This document shows positions 1 to 7,970 of a stretch of DNA of 64,000 nt, piece by piece. The DNA is from Pedobacter ginsenosidimutans. Lineage in GTDB: Bacteria; Bacteroidota; Bacteroidia; Sphingobacteriales; Sphingobacteriaceae. The stretch spans positions 124,001-188,000 of the forward strand of contig NZ_LMZQ01000009.1 in assembly GCF_001442625.1 (NCBI RefSeq), read 5' to 3'. The notes beneath the pieces were generated by a model. That model saw only the letters and a list, made by a program, of their open reading frames with translations. It had not been told where the DNA came from and searched no databases. Every line of letters starts with the position of its first letter. The stretch's first letter is position 1. Position numbers and translations under genes: made by a program.

Positions 1-1683
1 AGATTGAACAAATTCCATCGCCTCTTGACTGTTCATATCGGCAAGGTGGTTACGTAAAATCCATACACGTTGTAAAATATCTCTATCTAACAATAAATCA
101 TCGCGACGGGTACTTGAAGCCGTAATATCAATTGCAGGGAAGATACGTTTGTTAGATAACTTACGATCTAATTGTAACTCCATGTTACCTGTACCTTTAA
201 ATTCTTCGAAGATAACTTCATCCATTTTAGAACCTGTATCGGTTAATGCGGTAGCTAAAATGGTCAATGAACCACCATTTTCAATATTACGTGCTGCACC
301 GAAGAAACGTTTTGGCTTGTGTAATGCGTTTGCATCAACACCACCTGATAATATCTTACCTGATGCCGGTGCTGTTGTATTGTAAGCTCTGGCCAAACGT
401 GTAATCGAATCTAAAAGGATTACCACATCATGTCCGCTTTCTACCAAACGTTTCGATTTCTCTAAAACAATATTGGCAATTTTAACGTGGCGCTCGGCCG
501 GTTCATCAAAAGTAGAGGCAATTACCTCTGCTCTTACACTACGGGCCATATCGGTAACCTCTTCAGGACGTTCATCAATTAATAAGATAATTAAATAAAC
601 TTCCGGGTGGTTTTTGGCAATCGCGTTGGCAACCTCTTTAAGCAGGTTGGTTTTACCTGTTTTTGGCTGTGCTACAATTAAACCACGCTGTCCTTTACCA
701 ATTGGTGTGAATAAATCCATAATACGGGTAGAGTAATTGCTGTTATCCGTAAATAAATTTAATTTTTCTGTTGGAAAAAGTGGAGTCAAATAGTCGAAAG
801 GAACACGGTCGCGAACCTCAGCAGGAATTCTGCCGTTAATGGTTTCTACGCGAACCAGTGGGAAATATTTTTCACCTTCTTTTGGCGGACGGATGCTACC
901 TTTTACAGTATCACCGGTTTTCAAGCCAAAAAGTTTTATCTGAGACTGCGATACATAAATATCATCAGGAGAAGTTAAATAGTTGTAATCTGCTGAGCGT
1001 AAGAAACCGTAACCATCAGGCATAATTTCTAAAACACCCTCATTTGTAATTACGTTATCGAAATCTAAGTTAGAGTAACTGTTTTCGTTTTTGTGGTGAT
1101 TGCCACCGCCCGGTTGTTTTTGCTGGCGGTTTTCGTCACGCTGCGGTTTTTCCTGCTTTTCTTTAGGCTCTTGTTTTTGTTTCGGAGCTACCGGCAGTAC
1201 TTCTGCACTTTCTTCTATTAAAGCTGAGATTGGTTTTACACTTTCTTCAGATTCGATAATTCTGTCTGGTTGTCTTTCTGGCTGTTGTTGATGCTGAGGC
1301 TCGTCAAATAACGTTACAGCATCTCTTCTTCTTTCAATTGGCGCTGCGGGCTCATCTTTCGTTAACCTTGCTCTTTTTTTAACAGGCTTGTCAGCCGGAG
1401 TAGCTGGTTTTTCAGCTGCCACTGTAGAAGCGGCGGCTGCAGCTGCCGCAACTTTTGGTGCTTTTGTAGCTTTGGTTTTAGGCGCAGGAGTAGCTGCAAT
1501 AGGTTCGATTTCGCTATAAGGATCTGCACCAGCTTTAGCAGCATTTATAATTTCTTGTTGGTGTAAAAGTACTTCAACAAGGTCGATTTTTCTTAGGGAG
1601 TCGGCACCTTCAATGCCATAGCTTTTTGCTAGCTCACGTAATTCTGTTGTGAGCTTATCATTTAATTCTGTTTTACTAAACAT
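1..1683 (-). CDS. rho: Transcription termination factor Rho (3' end cut off by window)
   Basis: Hexameric RNA/DNA helicase that terminates transcription. Reading from ATG at 1683, about 561 residues are visible and the frame runs off the left edge, so only the last ~20 codons should be missing. Order of parts: a Rho_N helical domain (first ~45 residues), a long low-complexity Ala/Lys/Pro/Gln-rich insert (about 50-210) typical of Bacteroidota Rho, a cold-shock-like RNA-binding domain ([15 protein letters not shown]), then the ATPase core with Walker A ([11 protein letters not shown]) and Walker B ([15 protein letters not shown]). An 8-bp inverted repeat lies in its leader at 1719-1745. Identification is firm. 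Confidence 0.97.
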   Translation of the reverse strand, partial: MFSKTELNDKLTTELRELAKSYGIEGADSLRKIDLVEVLLHQQEIINAAKAGADPYSEIEPIAATPAPKTKATKAPKVAAAAAAASTVAAEKPATPADKPVKKRARLTKDEPAAPIERRRDAVTLFDEPQHQQQPERQPDRIIESEESVKPISALIEESAEVLPVAPKQKQEPKEKQEKPQRDENRQQKQPGGGNHHKNENSYSNLDFDNVITNEGVLEIMPDGYGFLRSADYNYLTSPDDIYVSQSQIKLFGLKTGDTVKGSIRPPKEGEKYFPLVRVETINGRIPAEVRDRVPFDYLTPLFPTEKLNLFTDNSNYSTRIMDLFTPIGKGQRGLIVAQPKTGKTNLLKEVANAIAKNHPEVYLIILLIDERPEEVTDMARSVRAEVIASTFDEPAERHVKIANIVLEKSKRLVESGHDVVILLDSITRLARAYNTTAPASGKILSGGVDANALHKPKRFFGAARNIENGGSLTILATALTDTGSKMDEVIFEEFKGTGNMELQLDRKLSNKRIFPAIDITASSTRRDDLLLDRDILQRVWILRNHLADMNSQEAMEFVQS

Positions 1684-2108
1684 TCTAAATATATATGTTT
1701 CAAGAAATTTTTCATTTGTTTATAACGGATGTTTTCTGTTATAAATCTACACAGGCTTAAATATATTTGTGTTAGTGTAGGCCCGGCAGTTTCATTGTGT
1801 ATAAATTCTTAAGGCTATAAAACATTAAATGAGTTCATTATGGAAAATGCTCAAATTGTTTCATAATTGTTTACAAGCTGAATAAAAAGCAAAATGTGCT
1901 TTTAAAAAATGGTAACAAAAAACAAGTCTTGATAAATTTTTCTGGGATATTCAGATAAACGGTTGAGAAATTATGTTGCAATTGTATGTATTTGAAACGT
2001 AATCTGCAAGCAAAAGTTTAAAATGTTTATAAAAATAATTAATGTGAGCATTATTTTGTCGCTCAGAAAACTTAAAAATCTTCATATTTGCAGCAAATAA
2101 GCCCATAT
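1684..2108. other. Divergent intergenic region rho/pyrF
   Basis: This 425-base AT-rich stretch separates rho (minus) from pyrF (plus) and must hold both promoters. Visible: an 8-bp inverted repeat TTTATAAC/GTTATAAA (1719-1726 and 1738-1745) in the rho leader, and an exact match to the Bacteroidota -7 box TAnnTTTG on the plus strand at 1762-1769 without a clear -33 partner. I see no RNA gene or convincing small ORF here. Confidence 0.5.
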
Positions 2109-2939
2109 ATGACAAAGCAACAACTTTTCGAGCAGATACAAAAAAAACGTTCATTTTTATGTGTCGGATTAGATTCTTCGTTAGATAAGATACCAAAACA
2201 CTTATTGAAGTATGAAAATCCAATTCTGGAATTCAATAAACAGATTATTGATGCCACAAAAGATTTATGTGTAGCTTATAAACCCAATACTGCTTTTTAT
2301 GAGTGTTATGGGAAGAAGGGATGGGAAACTTTGATCGAAACCTGGAAATATATTCCTCAGGATATTTTTTCTATTGCCGATGCTAAACGCGGCGATATTG
2401 GCAATACTTCTGCCATGTACGCCGAAACGTTTTTCAATGCTGCATCATCAGATATGAGTTTCGATTCGGTTACCGTAGCACCATATATGGGGAGCGATTC
2501 GGTAACACCGTTTTTAACTTTTAAAGATAAGTGGGTAATTCTTTTGGCCTTAACCTCGAATGCTGGCCATGCAGATTTTCAATTGCAGGAAATTGGCGAA
2601 GATAAACTTTTCGAAAAAGTACTTAAAACATCGCAAACCTGGGCTACAGATGAACAGATGATGTATGTAGTAGGAGCAACCCGTGGCGCCGCTTTTGGTG
2701 ATGTACGTAAATTAGCGCCAAATCACTTTCTTTTAGTACCGGGTGTTGGCGCACAGGGAGGAGATTTGAATGAAGTGTGCAAGTATGGCCTAAATTCACA
2801 ATGCGGATTGCTGATTAATTCTTCGAGAGGCATTATTTATGCCAGCCAGGGAGAAGATTTTGCAGAAAAGGCCAGGGAAGAAGCGCTGAAACTTCAAAAA
2901 GAAATGGAGCAGATCCTAGTTAACGCTGATCTTGTTTAG
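2109..2939 (+). CDS. pyrF: Orotidine 5'-phosphate decarboxylase
   Basis: Converts OMP to UMP, the last step of de novo pyrimidine synthesis; cytosolic. The protein (276 residues) is the longer type-2 OMP decarboxylase form. It has the catalytic signature [12 protein letters not shown] (the Lys/Asp charged network) near residue 90 and the phosphate-binding end VPGVGAQGG plus NSSRGIIYA. The TTG at 2088 is in frame, but ATG 2109 gives the usual N-terminus ([10 protein letters not shown]) and is preferred. It appears monocistronic, with the next gene over 100 bases downstream beyond a repeat. Confidence 0.95.
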   Translation: MTKQQLFEQIQKKRSFLCVGLDSSLDKIPKHLLKYENPILEFNKQIIDATKDLCVAYKPNTAFYECYGKKGWETLIETWKYIPQDIFSIADAKRGDIGNTSAMYAETFFNAASSDMSFDSVTVAPYMGSDSVTPFLTFKDKWVILLALTSNAGHADFQLQEIGEDKLFEKVLKTSQTWATDEQMMYVVGATRGAAFGDVRKLAPNHFLLVPGVGAQGGDLNEVCKYGLNSQCGLLINSSRGIIYASQGEDFAEKAREEALKLQKEMEQILVNADLV

Positions 2940-2954
2940 GTAAATAGTTTTTGC

Positions 2955-3059
2955 TTTAACCACCGAGGCCACAAAGAAAGTTACCTGTTTTCAAATGAAT
3001 GCCGCTTGGTTAAAACTTTGTGCCCCTTTGCGCCAAACTTGGTGCTCTTTGTGGTTAAA
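2955..3059. repeat. Imperfect inverted repeat of the dispersed AACCAC/CAAAG type
   Basis: TTTAACCAC (2955-2963) is mirrored exactly by GTGGTTAAA (3051-3059). The interior has several partial CACAAAG/CTTTGTG motifs. From memory, similar AACCAC...CACAAAG sequences are scattered in intergenic regions of many bacterial genomes. It lies between pyrF and the transporter gene and may fold in both transcripts. Its copy number in this genome cannot be seen from one window. Confidence 0.55.
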
Positions 3060-3061
3060 AA

Positions 3062-3976
3062 ATGCTCATGAAATCAAAAATAGACTTAAAACTTATACTC
3101 GCCCTATTTGGCGTGGCCTTGATATGGGGTACAACATATTTAGGAATAAGGGTTGCAGTAGAAAGCATTCCGGCCTGGTATGTAACGGCCATTCGCCAAT
3201 CTGTTGCTTCGATAATTATATTGGTTCTGTTAATTAAACAGAATGAATTAAAATGGATTGGATGGCCGAGCTTTAAACGACAGATCTTATTGTCTATTTT
3301 AATGGTGGTAATTGCCAATGGCATGACAACCGTTGCCGAAAAGACTATTCCAAGTGGATTGGCTTCTTTAATTAATGCCACTTCTCCCTTGCTCGTATTT
3401 CTCGGATGTGTATTCCTGGGGATTCAAAAGGCCAGTTTAAAGGGATTTATTGGCGTTTTTATCGGTTTTTTAGGTATTGTTTTTATTTTTAGAGATGGCT
3501 TGAATGATTTGCTTGAACCAGGTTACCGGAATGGGATTTTATCATTGATAATTGCCGTTTCAGGTTGGACAATAGGCACCATTTATTCGAAGAAACACAG
3601 TGGTAAGCCTCAATATATTTTCTTAAATCTATTTTACCAGTTTGTGTTTTCGGCTATTATTCAGCTGGGCTTAGCAATGGTGTTTTCTGGCAAGGCCGAT
3701 GTAAATTCCTGGAAAACAGAAAGCATATTTGCCACAGTTTATTTAGCTGTTTTCGGGTCTGTTTTGGGTTATTTCTGCTATCATTATGCCCTGAAAAAGG
3801 TTTCAGCATCCGAAGTTTCTATCTTAACTTACTTCAATACCATTATTGCCATATTTTTAGGCTGGTTAATTTTAAATGAAAAGGTAGGTATTGACTTAGT
3901 AGTTGCAACCGTTTTAATTATTGCAGGGGTTTTTATTACCAATTATAAAAAGAAAGCCGAAGTTAAAGCAACTTAA
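3062..3976 (+). CDS. EamA-family (DMT superfamily) transporter
   Basis: Inner-membrane permease of the drug/metabolite transporter superfamily, 304 residues, with about ten hydrophobic segments arranged as two EamA repeats. The first begins with IWGTTYLGIRVAVESIPAWY and the second is around residues 160-295 with the family-typical FGSVLGYFCYHYALKKV. The substrate cannot be told from sequence. ATG 3062 and ATG 3068 are both possible starts two codons apart. A second, diverged member of the superfamily lies at 48970-49872. Confidence 0.9.
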   Translation: MLMKSKIDLKLILALFGVALIWGTTYLGIRVAVESIPAWYVTAIRQSVASIIILVLLIKQNELKWIGWPSFKRQILLSILMVVIANGMTTVAEKTIPSGLASLINATSPLLVFLGCVFLGIQKASLKGFIGVFIGFLGIVFIFRDGLNDLLEPGYRNGILSLIIAVSGWTIGTIYSKKHSGKPQYIFLNLFYQFVFSAIIQLGLAMVFSGKADVNSWKTESIFATVYLAVFGSVLGYFCYHYALKKVSASEVSILTYFNTIIAIFLGWLILNEKVGIDLVVATVLIIAGVFITNYKKKAEVKAT

Positions 3977-4075
3977 CCTTAAGCTATGTATTGTAATTAA
4001 GACTACAGCATGAATTTTAGGTGACAAAATATGTAATTTTTTATAACTTTTCAGAATAATTCATTACCTTGAAAA

Positions 4076-5359
4076 ATGAATTTTCCAGAAGATTTTCTTC
4101 ATTATGTATGGCAATTCAGGTCGTTTGATTATAGCGGGCTGCAAACTACCGCTGGAGAAAACTTGAAAATTATCAATCCAGGCTTGCTAAATAAAAATGC
4201 TGGTCCTGATTTTTTTAACGCGAAAATCGAAATTGGCAATACCACATGGGCTGGTAATGTAGAAATTCATCTCAGGTCGTCAGATTGGTTAAAACACAAT
4301 CATCAGATTAATCCCGCCTACGAAAATGTAATCCTACATATTGTTTATGAACATGATGCGGAAATAAAAAGAATAGACAATACTGTTTTGCCCGTTTTGG
4401 AATTAAAACACCGTATCTCTGCCGATCTTATCAAAAAATACGAAAACCTATTTCTCACACTAACTGATTTTCCTTGCATTGCACAAATTGGAACAGTAGA
4501 TCAATTAATTGTCGATTCTTTTTTATCACGAACCTTAATAGAGCGTTTCGAGCAAAAAACGAAAGCCGTTACTGAAACCTTAAATGAATTGAATGGAAAT
4601 TGGGATGAGACTTTCTACCGTTTTCTGGCGCGTAATTTTGGATTCAAAATAAATGCTTTACCTTTCGAGTTATTTGCCAAAGCCGTTTCGCAGCACATTT
4701 ATGCCAAGCATAAAAATAACCCCAACCAAATTGAAGCGCTGGTTTTTGGTGCCGCTGGTTTTTTAAACGATCAGTTTGAAGAAGAATATCCTAAAAAACT
4801 AAAGGCTGAATTCCAGTTTCTTCGAAAGAAATATAATATAAAACCTGTGGAAGTTTCGATGTGGAAATTTATGCGGATGAGGCCGCAAAACTTTCCTACG
4901 ATCAGATTGGCGCAATTTGCAGCGTTAATTGTAAAAGCCAATCATCTTTTTTCTAAAATTATGGAGATCAAAGATATCGCTCAATTGCATGTTTTATTTG
5001 AAAACCTACCGGTAAACGATTACTGGAAAACACATTATCATTTTAAAAAAGAAACTTCTGGTGTAAATACACAGATTGGGAAAACATCCATTGATAATGT
5101 TTTGTTAAATACCGTGGCTTTGTTTTTATTCGCGTATGGTAAACACACGGCTACACAATACTATATTAGCAGGGCGATAAAATTGTTGGAGCGTTTGCCC
5201 GCTGAGCAAAATGCAATTACAGATAAATTTACCGGAGCAGGAGTGAAGATGGATCATGCATTTGCTTCGCAAGGAATTTTGCAGCTGAAAAAGCAATACT
5301 GCGATGAGAAAAAATGTCTATATTGTGGTATTGGAATAAAAATTTTAAAGCAAGCCTAA
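4076..5359 (+). CDS. DUF2851 family protein
   Basis: 427-residue soluble protein of a family common in Bacteroidota with no established function that I know of. The conserved N-terminus (LHYVWQFRSFD, NKNAGPDFFNAKI, WAGNVEIHLRSSDW) is recognisable. The C-terminus carries a cysteine cluster (YCDEKKCLYCGIGI) that could bind metal; that is inference. No signal peptide. It is followed 52 bases later by a small gene in the same direction, possibly co-transcribed. Confidence 0.88.
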   Translation: MNFPEDFLHYVWQFRSFDYSGLQTTAGENLKIINPGLLNKNAGPDFFNAKIEIGNTTWAGNVEIHLRSSDWLKHNHQINPAYENVILHIVYEHDAEIKRIDNTVLPVLELKHRISADLIKKYENLFLTLTDFPCIAQIGTVDQLIVDSFLSRTLIERFEQKTKAVTETLNELNGNWDETFYRFLARNFGFKINALPFELFAKAVSQHIYAKHKNNPNQIEALVFGAAGFLNDQFEEEYPKKLKAEFQFLRKKYNIKPVEVSMWKFMRMRPQNFPTIRLAQFAALIVKANHLFSKIMEIKDIAQLHVLFENLPVNDYWKTHYHFKKETSGVNTQIGKTSIDNVLLNTVALFLFAYGKHTATQYYISRAIKLLERLPAEQNAITDKFTGAGVKMDHAFASQGILQLKKQYCDEKKCLYCGIGIKILKQA

Positions 5360-5411
5360 CCAGATGCTGATTTCAAACAAAACTTTCTACCCTATAATCT
5401 GTTTTTAAATT

Positions 5412-5627
5412 ATGGAATTTCCACACGAGCTAAAAGAACTATATCCTAATCAGATTATTGAGGTTAGGGGTAATGCCGATGCCTTAACTGTTATTTTAAA
5501 CAAAGATGTCGATATCCATAAATTTAAGGCAGAACTGATCAAAAAGTTTTCAGGACTGGAAGAACAACAAACGCTTTTTATTAAACACGAGGATAAACAG
5601 GATTTCGAAAAATTGGTTTTGGAATAA
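5412..5627 (+). CDS. Small hypothetical protein, 71 aa
   Basis: Acidic/basic mixed 71-residue protein starting MEFPHELKELYP. It has no signal peptide or membrane segment. I do not recognise a family. Its ORF fills the space after the DUF2851 gene with a clean ATG and stop, and predicted alternation of strand and helix (VRGNADALTVILNK, KFKAELIKKFSG) suggests a real small folded protein. Function unknown. Confidence 0.6.
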   Translation: MEFPHELKELYPNQIIEVRGNADALTVILNKDVDIHKFKAELIKKFSGLEEQQTLFIKHEDKQDFEKLVLE

Positions 5628-5762
5628 TCTAGATCGGATATGTTATTGAAAATTTAACCGATTATTATTGCTAAATTAGAGTTTGGAAATCAAATCATGA
5701 TTTCGGTTTTCAATAATTTTATCTTGTGGTATTGTTATTAAGATTTTTAAAATAAGCTTAAA

Positions 5763-5981
5763 ATGTTCCAGAGAATTATAACCTATTTTGAACAACAGAG
5801 TTTTGGCGTTTCTACTTATTTGGCTAACAAGTTGAACATGAGCACAGCTAAAGTGCGTTTGTTTTTTATTTATTCGTCGTTTTTAGCGGTGGGTTTTCCA
5901 ATATTGTTCTATTTTTTGGCAGCCGTTGTGCTCGATATCAGAACGTATATGAAAAGAATGCGGTCGAGGATATGGGAATAG
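5763..5981 (+). CDS. PspC-domain small membrane protein
   Basis: 72 residues resembling the PspC domain (phage-shock-protein C family): an amphipathic N-terminus with VSTYLANKLNMSTAKVRLFFIY followed by one hydrophobic helix (roughly residues 35-60) and a basic end. Such proteins sit in the inner membrane, and some sense envelope stress in other bacteria; a role here is inference. The downstream side runs directly into a tandem repeat. Confidence 0.75.
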   Translation: MFQRIITYFEQQSFGVSTYLANKLNMSTAKVRLFFIYSSFLAVGFPILFYFLAAVVLDIRTYMKRMRSRIWE

Positions 5982-5983
5982 TC

Positions 5984-6129
5984 CAGTAGGCAGTTAACAG
6001 TATCCAGTTAACAGTTAAATCAACTGAAAATTGTGAACTACAAACTGAAAACTGTTCAGTAGGCAATTGACAGTATCCAGTTTGCAATTGATTAAACTGA
6101 GAACTGAAAACTTCCAATTGAAAACTGTT
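5984..6129. repeat. Tandem 73-bp imperfect direct repeat
   Basis: Two adjoining 73-base units (5984-6056 and 6057-6129) both open with CAGTAGGCA and close with GAAAACTGTT, with CAGTATCCAGTT in between. They fill the gap between the convergent PspC and ankyrin genes; the second unit touches the ankyrin stop codon. Each unit is made of smaller CAGTT/AACTG motifs able to pair with each other. Confidence 0.75.
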
Positions 6130-6785
6130 TAGTCATCGTCTCTTAAAATCTCTGCAATTTCGTTAAATCCTTTTTCTGCGGCTAAATCTGCTGGTAGTTT
6201 TCCGCCCTCCATGCGTAAAGAAACTTCGGCACCGTGTTCTAACAATAAAATAATCAATTCTATGTTTCCCAATTGTGCAGCGGTATGTAAGGGTGCGAGG
6301 CCTGCCTTCTGACAAACATTCGGATATGCGCCCGCATCTAACAGCATTTTAGTGATATTGAAATTATTAGCTGCAACTGCCGAGTGGATCGGAAATACAT
6401 TAAATCCATTTTTTGATGGCAGGTTAACATCCGCACCTTTCAAAACTAAAAAACGGGCAAGATCTTCATGGCCGAAATAACAGGCTAAGCCTAGCGGTGT
6501 AAATCCATCTTCCGAAAATTCGTTAATACTATTAGGACTTTGAAATATTAATTGCGATGCTGCATCGAATTTGCCTACTGCGCAAGCTTCAAACAAGGTT
6601 AGGTCATCTGCAAATTCAGCAATTAAATCAGCGATTTCCTGTTTTTTATAATAACAGGCTAATAACAATGGCGAAATGTGATGAGAAGTATCAATATTTG
6701 CCAATTTTGGATTTTCAACCAAAATTTCTTTTACTGCTTGTAAATTTCCAGCCTCAATTTGCTCTTCGAGTTGCGCTATGCCCAT
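6129..6785 (-). CDS. Ankyrin-repeat protein
   Basis: 218 residues, no signal peptide, made of about five to six ankyrin repeats. Clear examples are GFTPLGLACYFGHEDLARFL, the following KGADVNLPSKNG turn and GLAPLHTAAQLGNIELIILL with LEHGAEVSL. Ankyrin repeats bind other proteins; the partner is unknown. It starts at ATG 6785 on the minus strand (MGIAQLEEQIEAGNL) and is transcribed toward the PspC gene. Confidence 0.9.
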   Translation of the reverse strand: MGIAQLEEQIEAGNLQAVKEILVENPKLANIDTSHHISPLLLACYYKKQEIADLIAEFADDLTLFEACAVGKFDAASQLIFQSPNSINEFSEDGFTPLGLACYFGHEDLARFLVLKGADVNLPSKNGFNVFPIHSAVAANNFNITKMLLDAGAYPNVCQKAGLAPLHTAAQLGNIELIILLLEHGAEVSLRMEGGKLPADLAAEKGFNEIAEILRDDD

Positions 6786-6942
6786 AATATTGTTTCAAAA
6801 ATCGCTTTAAATTAACTAAAATTAAGGAATTGTAAACTTTAATGCTTAAATATATATAGTGTAAGGCAAATTAGCAAAAATCAAAGCTTCAAGGTGCTTT
6901 AAAATAACCATCAGCCAAAAATTGTCAATTACTAATTAATAT

Positions 6943-7041
6943 GGGCGTTACCCAAGCTGCGCAAGGGTCGGGCTTTGCAGGGCTGCGCTTCGCTCCGGTA
7001 CCGATGAAGGATCGATACTAAACCCTTACAATCCCTAACGC
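6943..7041. repeat. GGGCGTTACCC...TAACGC intergenic repeat element
   Basis: A locally GC-rich island in an AT-rich gap. It begins with GGGCGTTACCC and ends with ACAATCCCTAACGC, the outer GCGTTA (6945-6950) and TAACGC (7036-7041) being inverted. GGGTCGGGCTTT and an ACCGATGAAGGATCG stem lie inside. I recall very similar GGGCGTTACCC...GGGTCGGGCTTT elements in other Bacteroidota intergenic regions; this is recollection, not a search. Confidence 0.55.
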
Positions 7042-7128
7042 AAACCTCACAGGTTTAATTAGCAACTAATCTTAAAGCCTAAGCATTACAGACCTGAATT
7101 AAATAAACCTGATAGAACGATCCCGACG

Positions 7129-7346
7129 TAAAGAAGTCGGGAGAAATGATAGCAGGACTGCTATAACCGAAATACACAGCGCCCTGCTTTCAAAATAATA
7201 TGAACCACCTCAGTCACCTGAGTTTATTTAAGCATTGGTTAGTCTTACACGCTCTGGTTTTGAATGTCTTTAAATAAAAAATCCCGTTTAACCTCTCCAG
7301 GCAAAACGGGATAAAACCTAAAAAAAATCCGTTTCATTTGACAAAA
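7129..7346. repeat. ~218-bp structured repeat, copy A
   Basis: Nearly identical to copy B at 7485-7704 (offset 356-357 bases; only a few differences, such as TTACAC versus TTACGC, and one indel). It carries a series of hairpins: a CCCGAC/GTCGGG stem at its left edge, ATAGCA/TGCTAT, CTCAG/CTGAG, and a terminator-like stem ATCCCGTTT (7281-7289)/AAACGGGAT (7304-7312) flanked by A- and T-rich runs on both sides. No plausible protein frame is seen. It could be a small-RNA gene or a non-coding mobile repeat. Confidence 0.8.
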
Positions 7347-7350
7347 CCGC

Positions 7351-7482
7351 TCTGTCCGTAGAGTTAAGCATAGCGTCTCTATGGATATAAGAATAAAACT
7401 GAGTTTATAAACTCAATTAAAACGAGTCACAGACTCTTTTCTATTATTAATCCGTAGAGCCCTTCGGAACTCTACGGACAGA
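7351..7482. repeat. 132-bp inverted-repeat-bounded spacer with nested palindromes
   Basis: TCTGTCCGTAGAGTT (7351-7365) is the exact reverse complement of AACTCTACGGACAGA (7468-7482). Inside are the 16-base perfect palindrome TGAGTTTATAAACTCA (7400-7415), GAGTC/GACTC (7424-7436), and a second stem TCCGTAGAG/CTCTACGGA (7451-7479). This block fills the space between the two 218-bp copies. Confidence 0.8.
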
Positions 7483-7484
7483 TA

Positions 7485-7704
7485 TAAAGAAGTCGGGAGA
7501 AATGATAGCAGGACTGCTATAACCGAAATACACAGCGCCCTGCTTTCAAAATAATATGAACCACCTCAGTCACCTGAGTTTATTTAAGCATTGGTTAGTC
7601 TTACGCGCTCTGGTTTTGAATGTCTTTAAATAAAAAATCCCGTTTAACCTCTCCAGGCAAAACGGGATAAAACCTAAAACAAAATCCGTTTCATTTGACA
7701 AAAA
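7485..7704. repeat. ~218-bp structured repeat, copy B
   Basis: Second copy of the unit at 7129-7346, with the same hairpin order and terminator-like stem at 7637-7645/7660-7668. After 7704 the sequence diverges into the AT-rich region before ftsK. A 66-residue minus-strand ORF overlapping its right end looks like a shadow. The remainder, 7705-7916, shows nothing I can assign. Confidence 0.8.
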
Positions 7705-7916
7705 CGTAACAACTTGTGTGTTGTTAAAATAATAGACAATAATTTCTGTTTAAGGTTTAATGCCCGATGAATATTTTTATTTAATTTAAGGCAGATTATA
7801 AAACCAATAGATAGCGGTGCAAATTTAGCGCTTCTTGAAAATAGCGAGTGGTATGATAAAAGTCCTAACAGCAATGCTTACAATTTGTGATTATTTTTTT
7901 TGTTAGGCTTTCGTTA

Positions 7917-7945
7917 ATGCTGCGCAGTTTTATCTAAGTTTGTTC
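7917..7945 (+). promoter_or_regulatory. Candidate ftsK promoter, twin of 11822-11850
   Basis: AATGCTGCGCAG followed by TTATCTAAGTTTGTT. It contains TAAGTTTG (7935-7942), a match to the Bacteroidota -7 consensus TAnnTTTG, 29 bases before the ftsK ATG. The same 29-base string with one mismatch occurs before the gene at 11855. TTTC at 7910-7913 is a weak -33 candidate. Confidence 0.55.
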
Positions 7946-7970
7946 AATATTAAATTATTTAGGATAGAAA

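Noticed and set aside
1762..1769. TATATTTG as the pyrF promoter -7 box
   Set aside because: It is an exact -7 match but about 340 bases from the pyrF start and without a -33 partner, so the assignment is not supported.
7674..7874. 66-residue minus-strand ORF before ftsK
   Set aside because: It overlaps the end of the second 218-bp repeat, has no family likeness and low-complexity composition, and lies opposite the ftsK promoter region.
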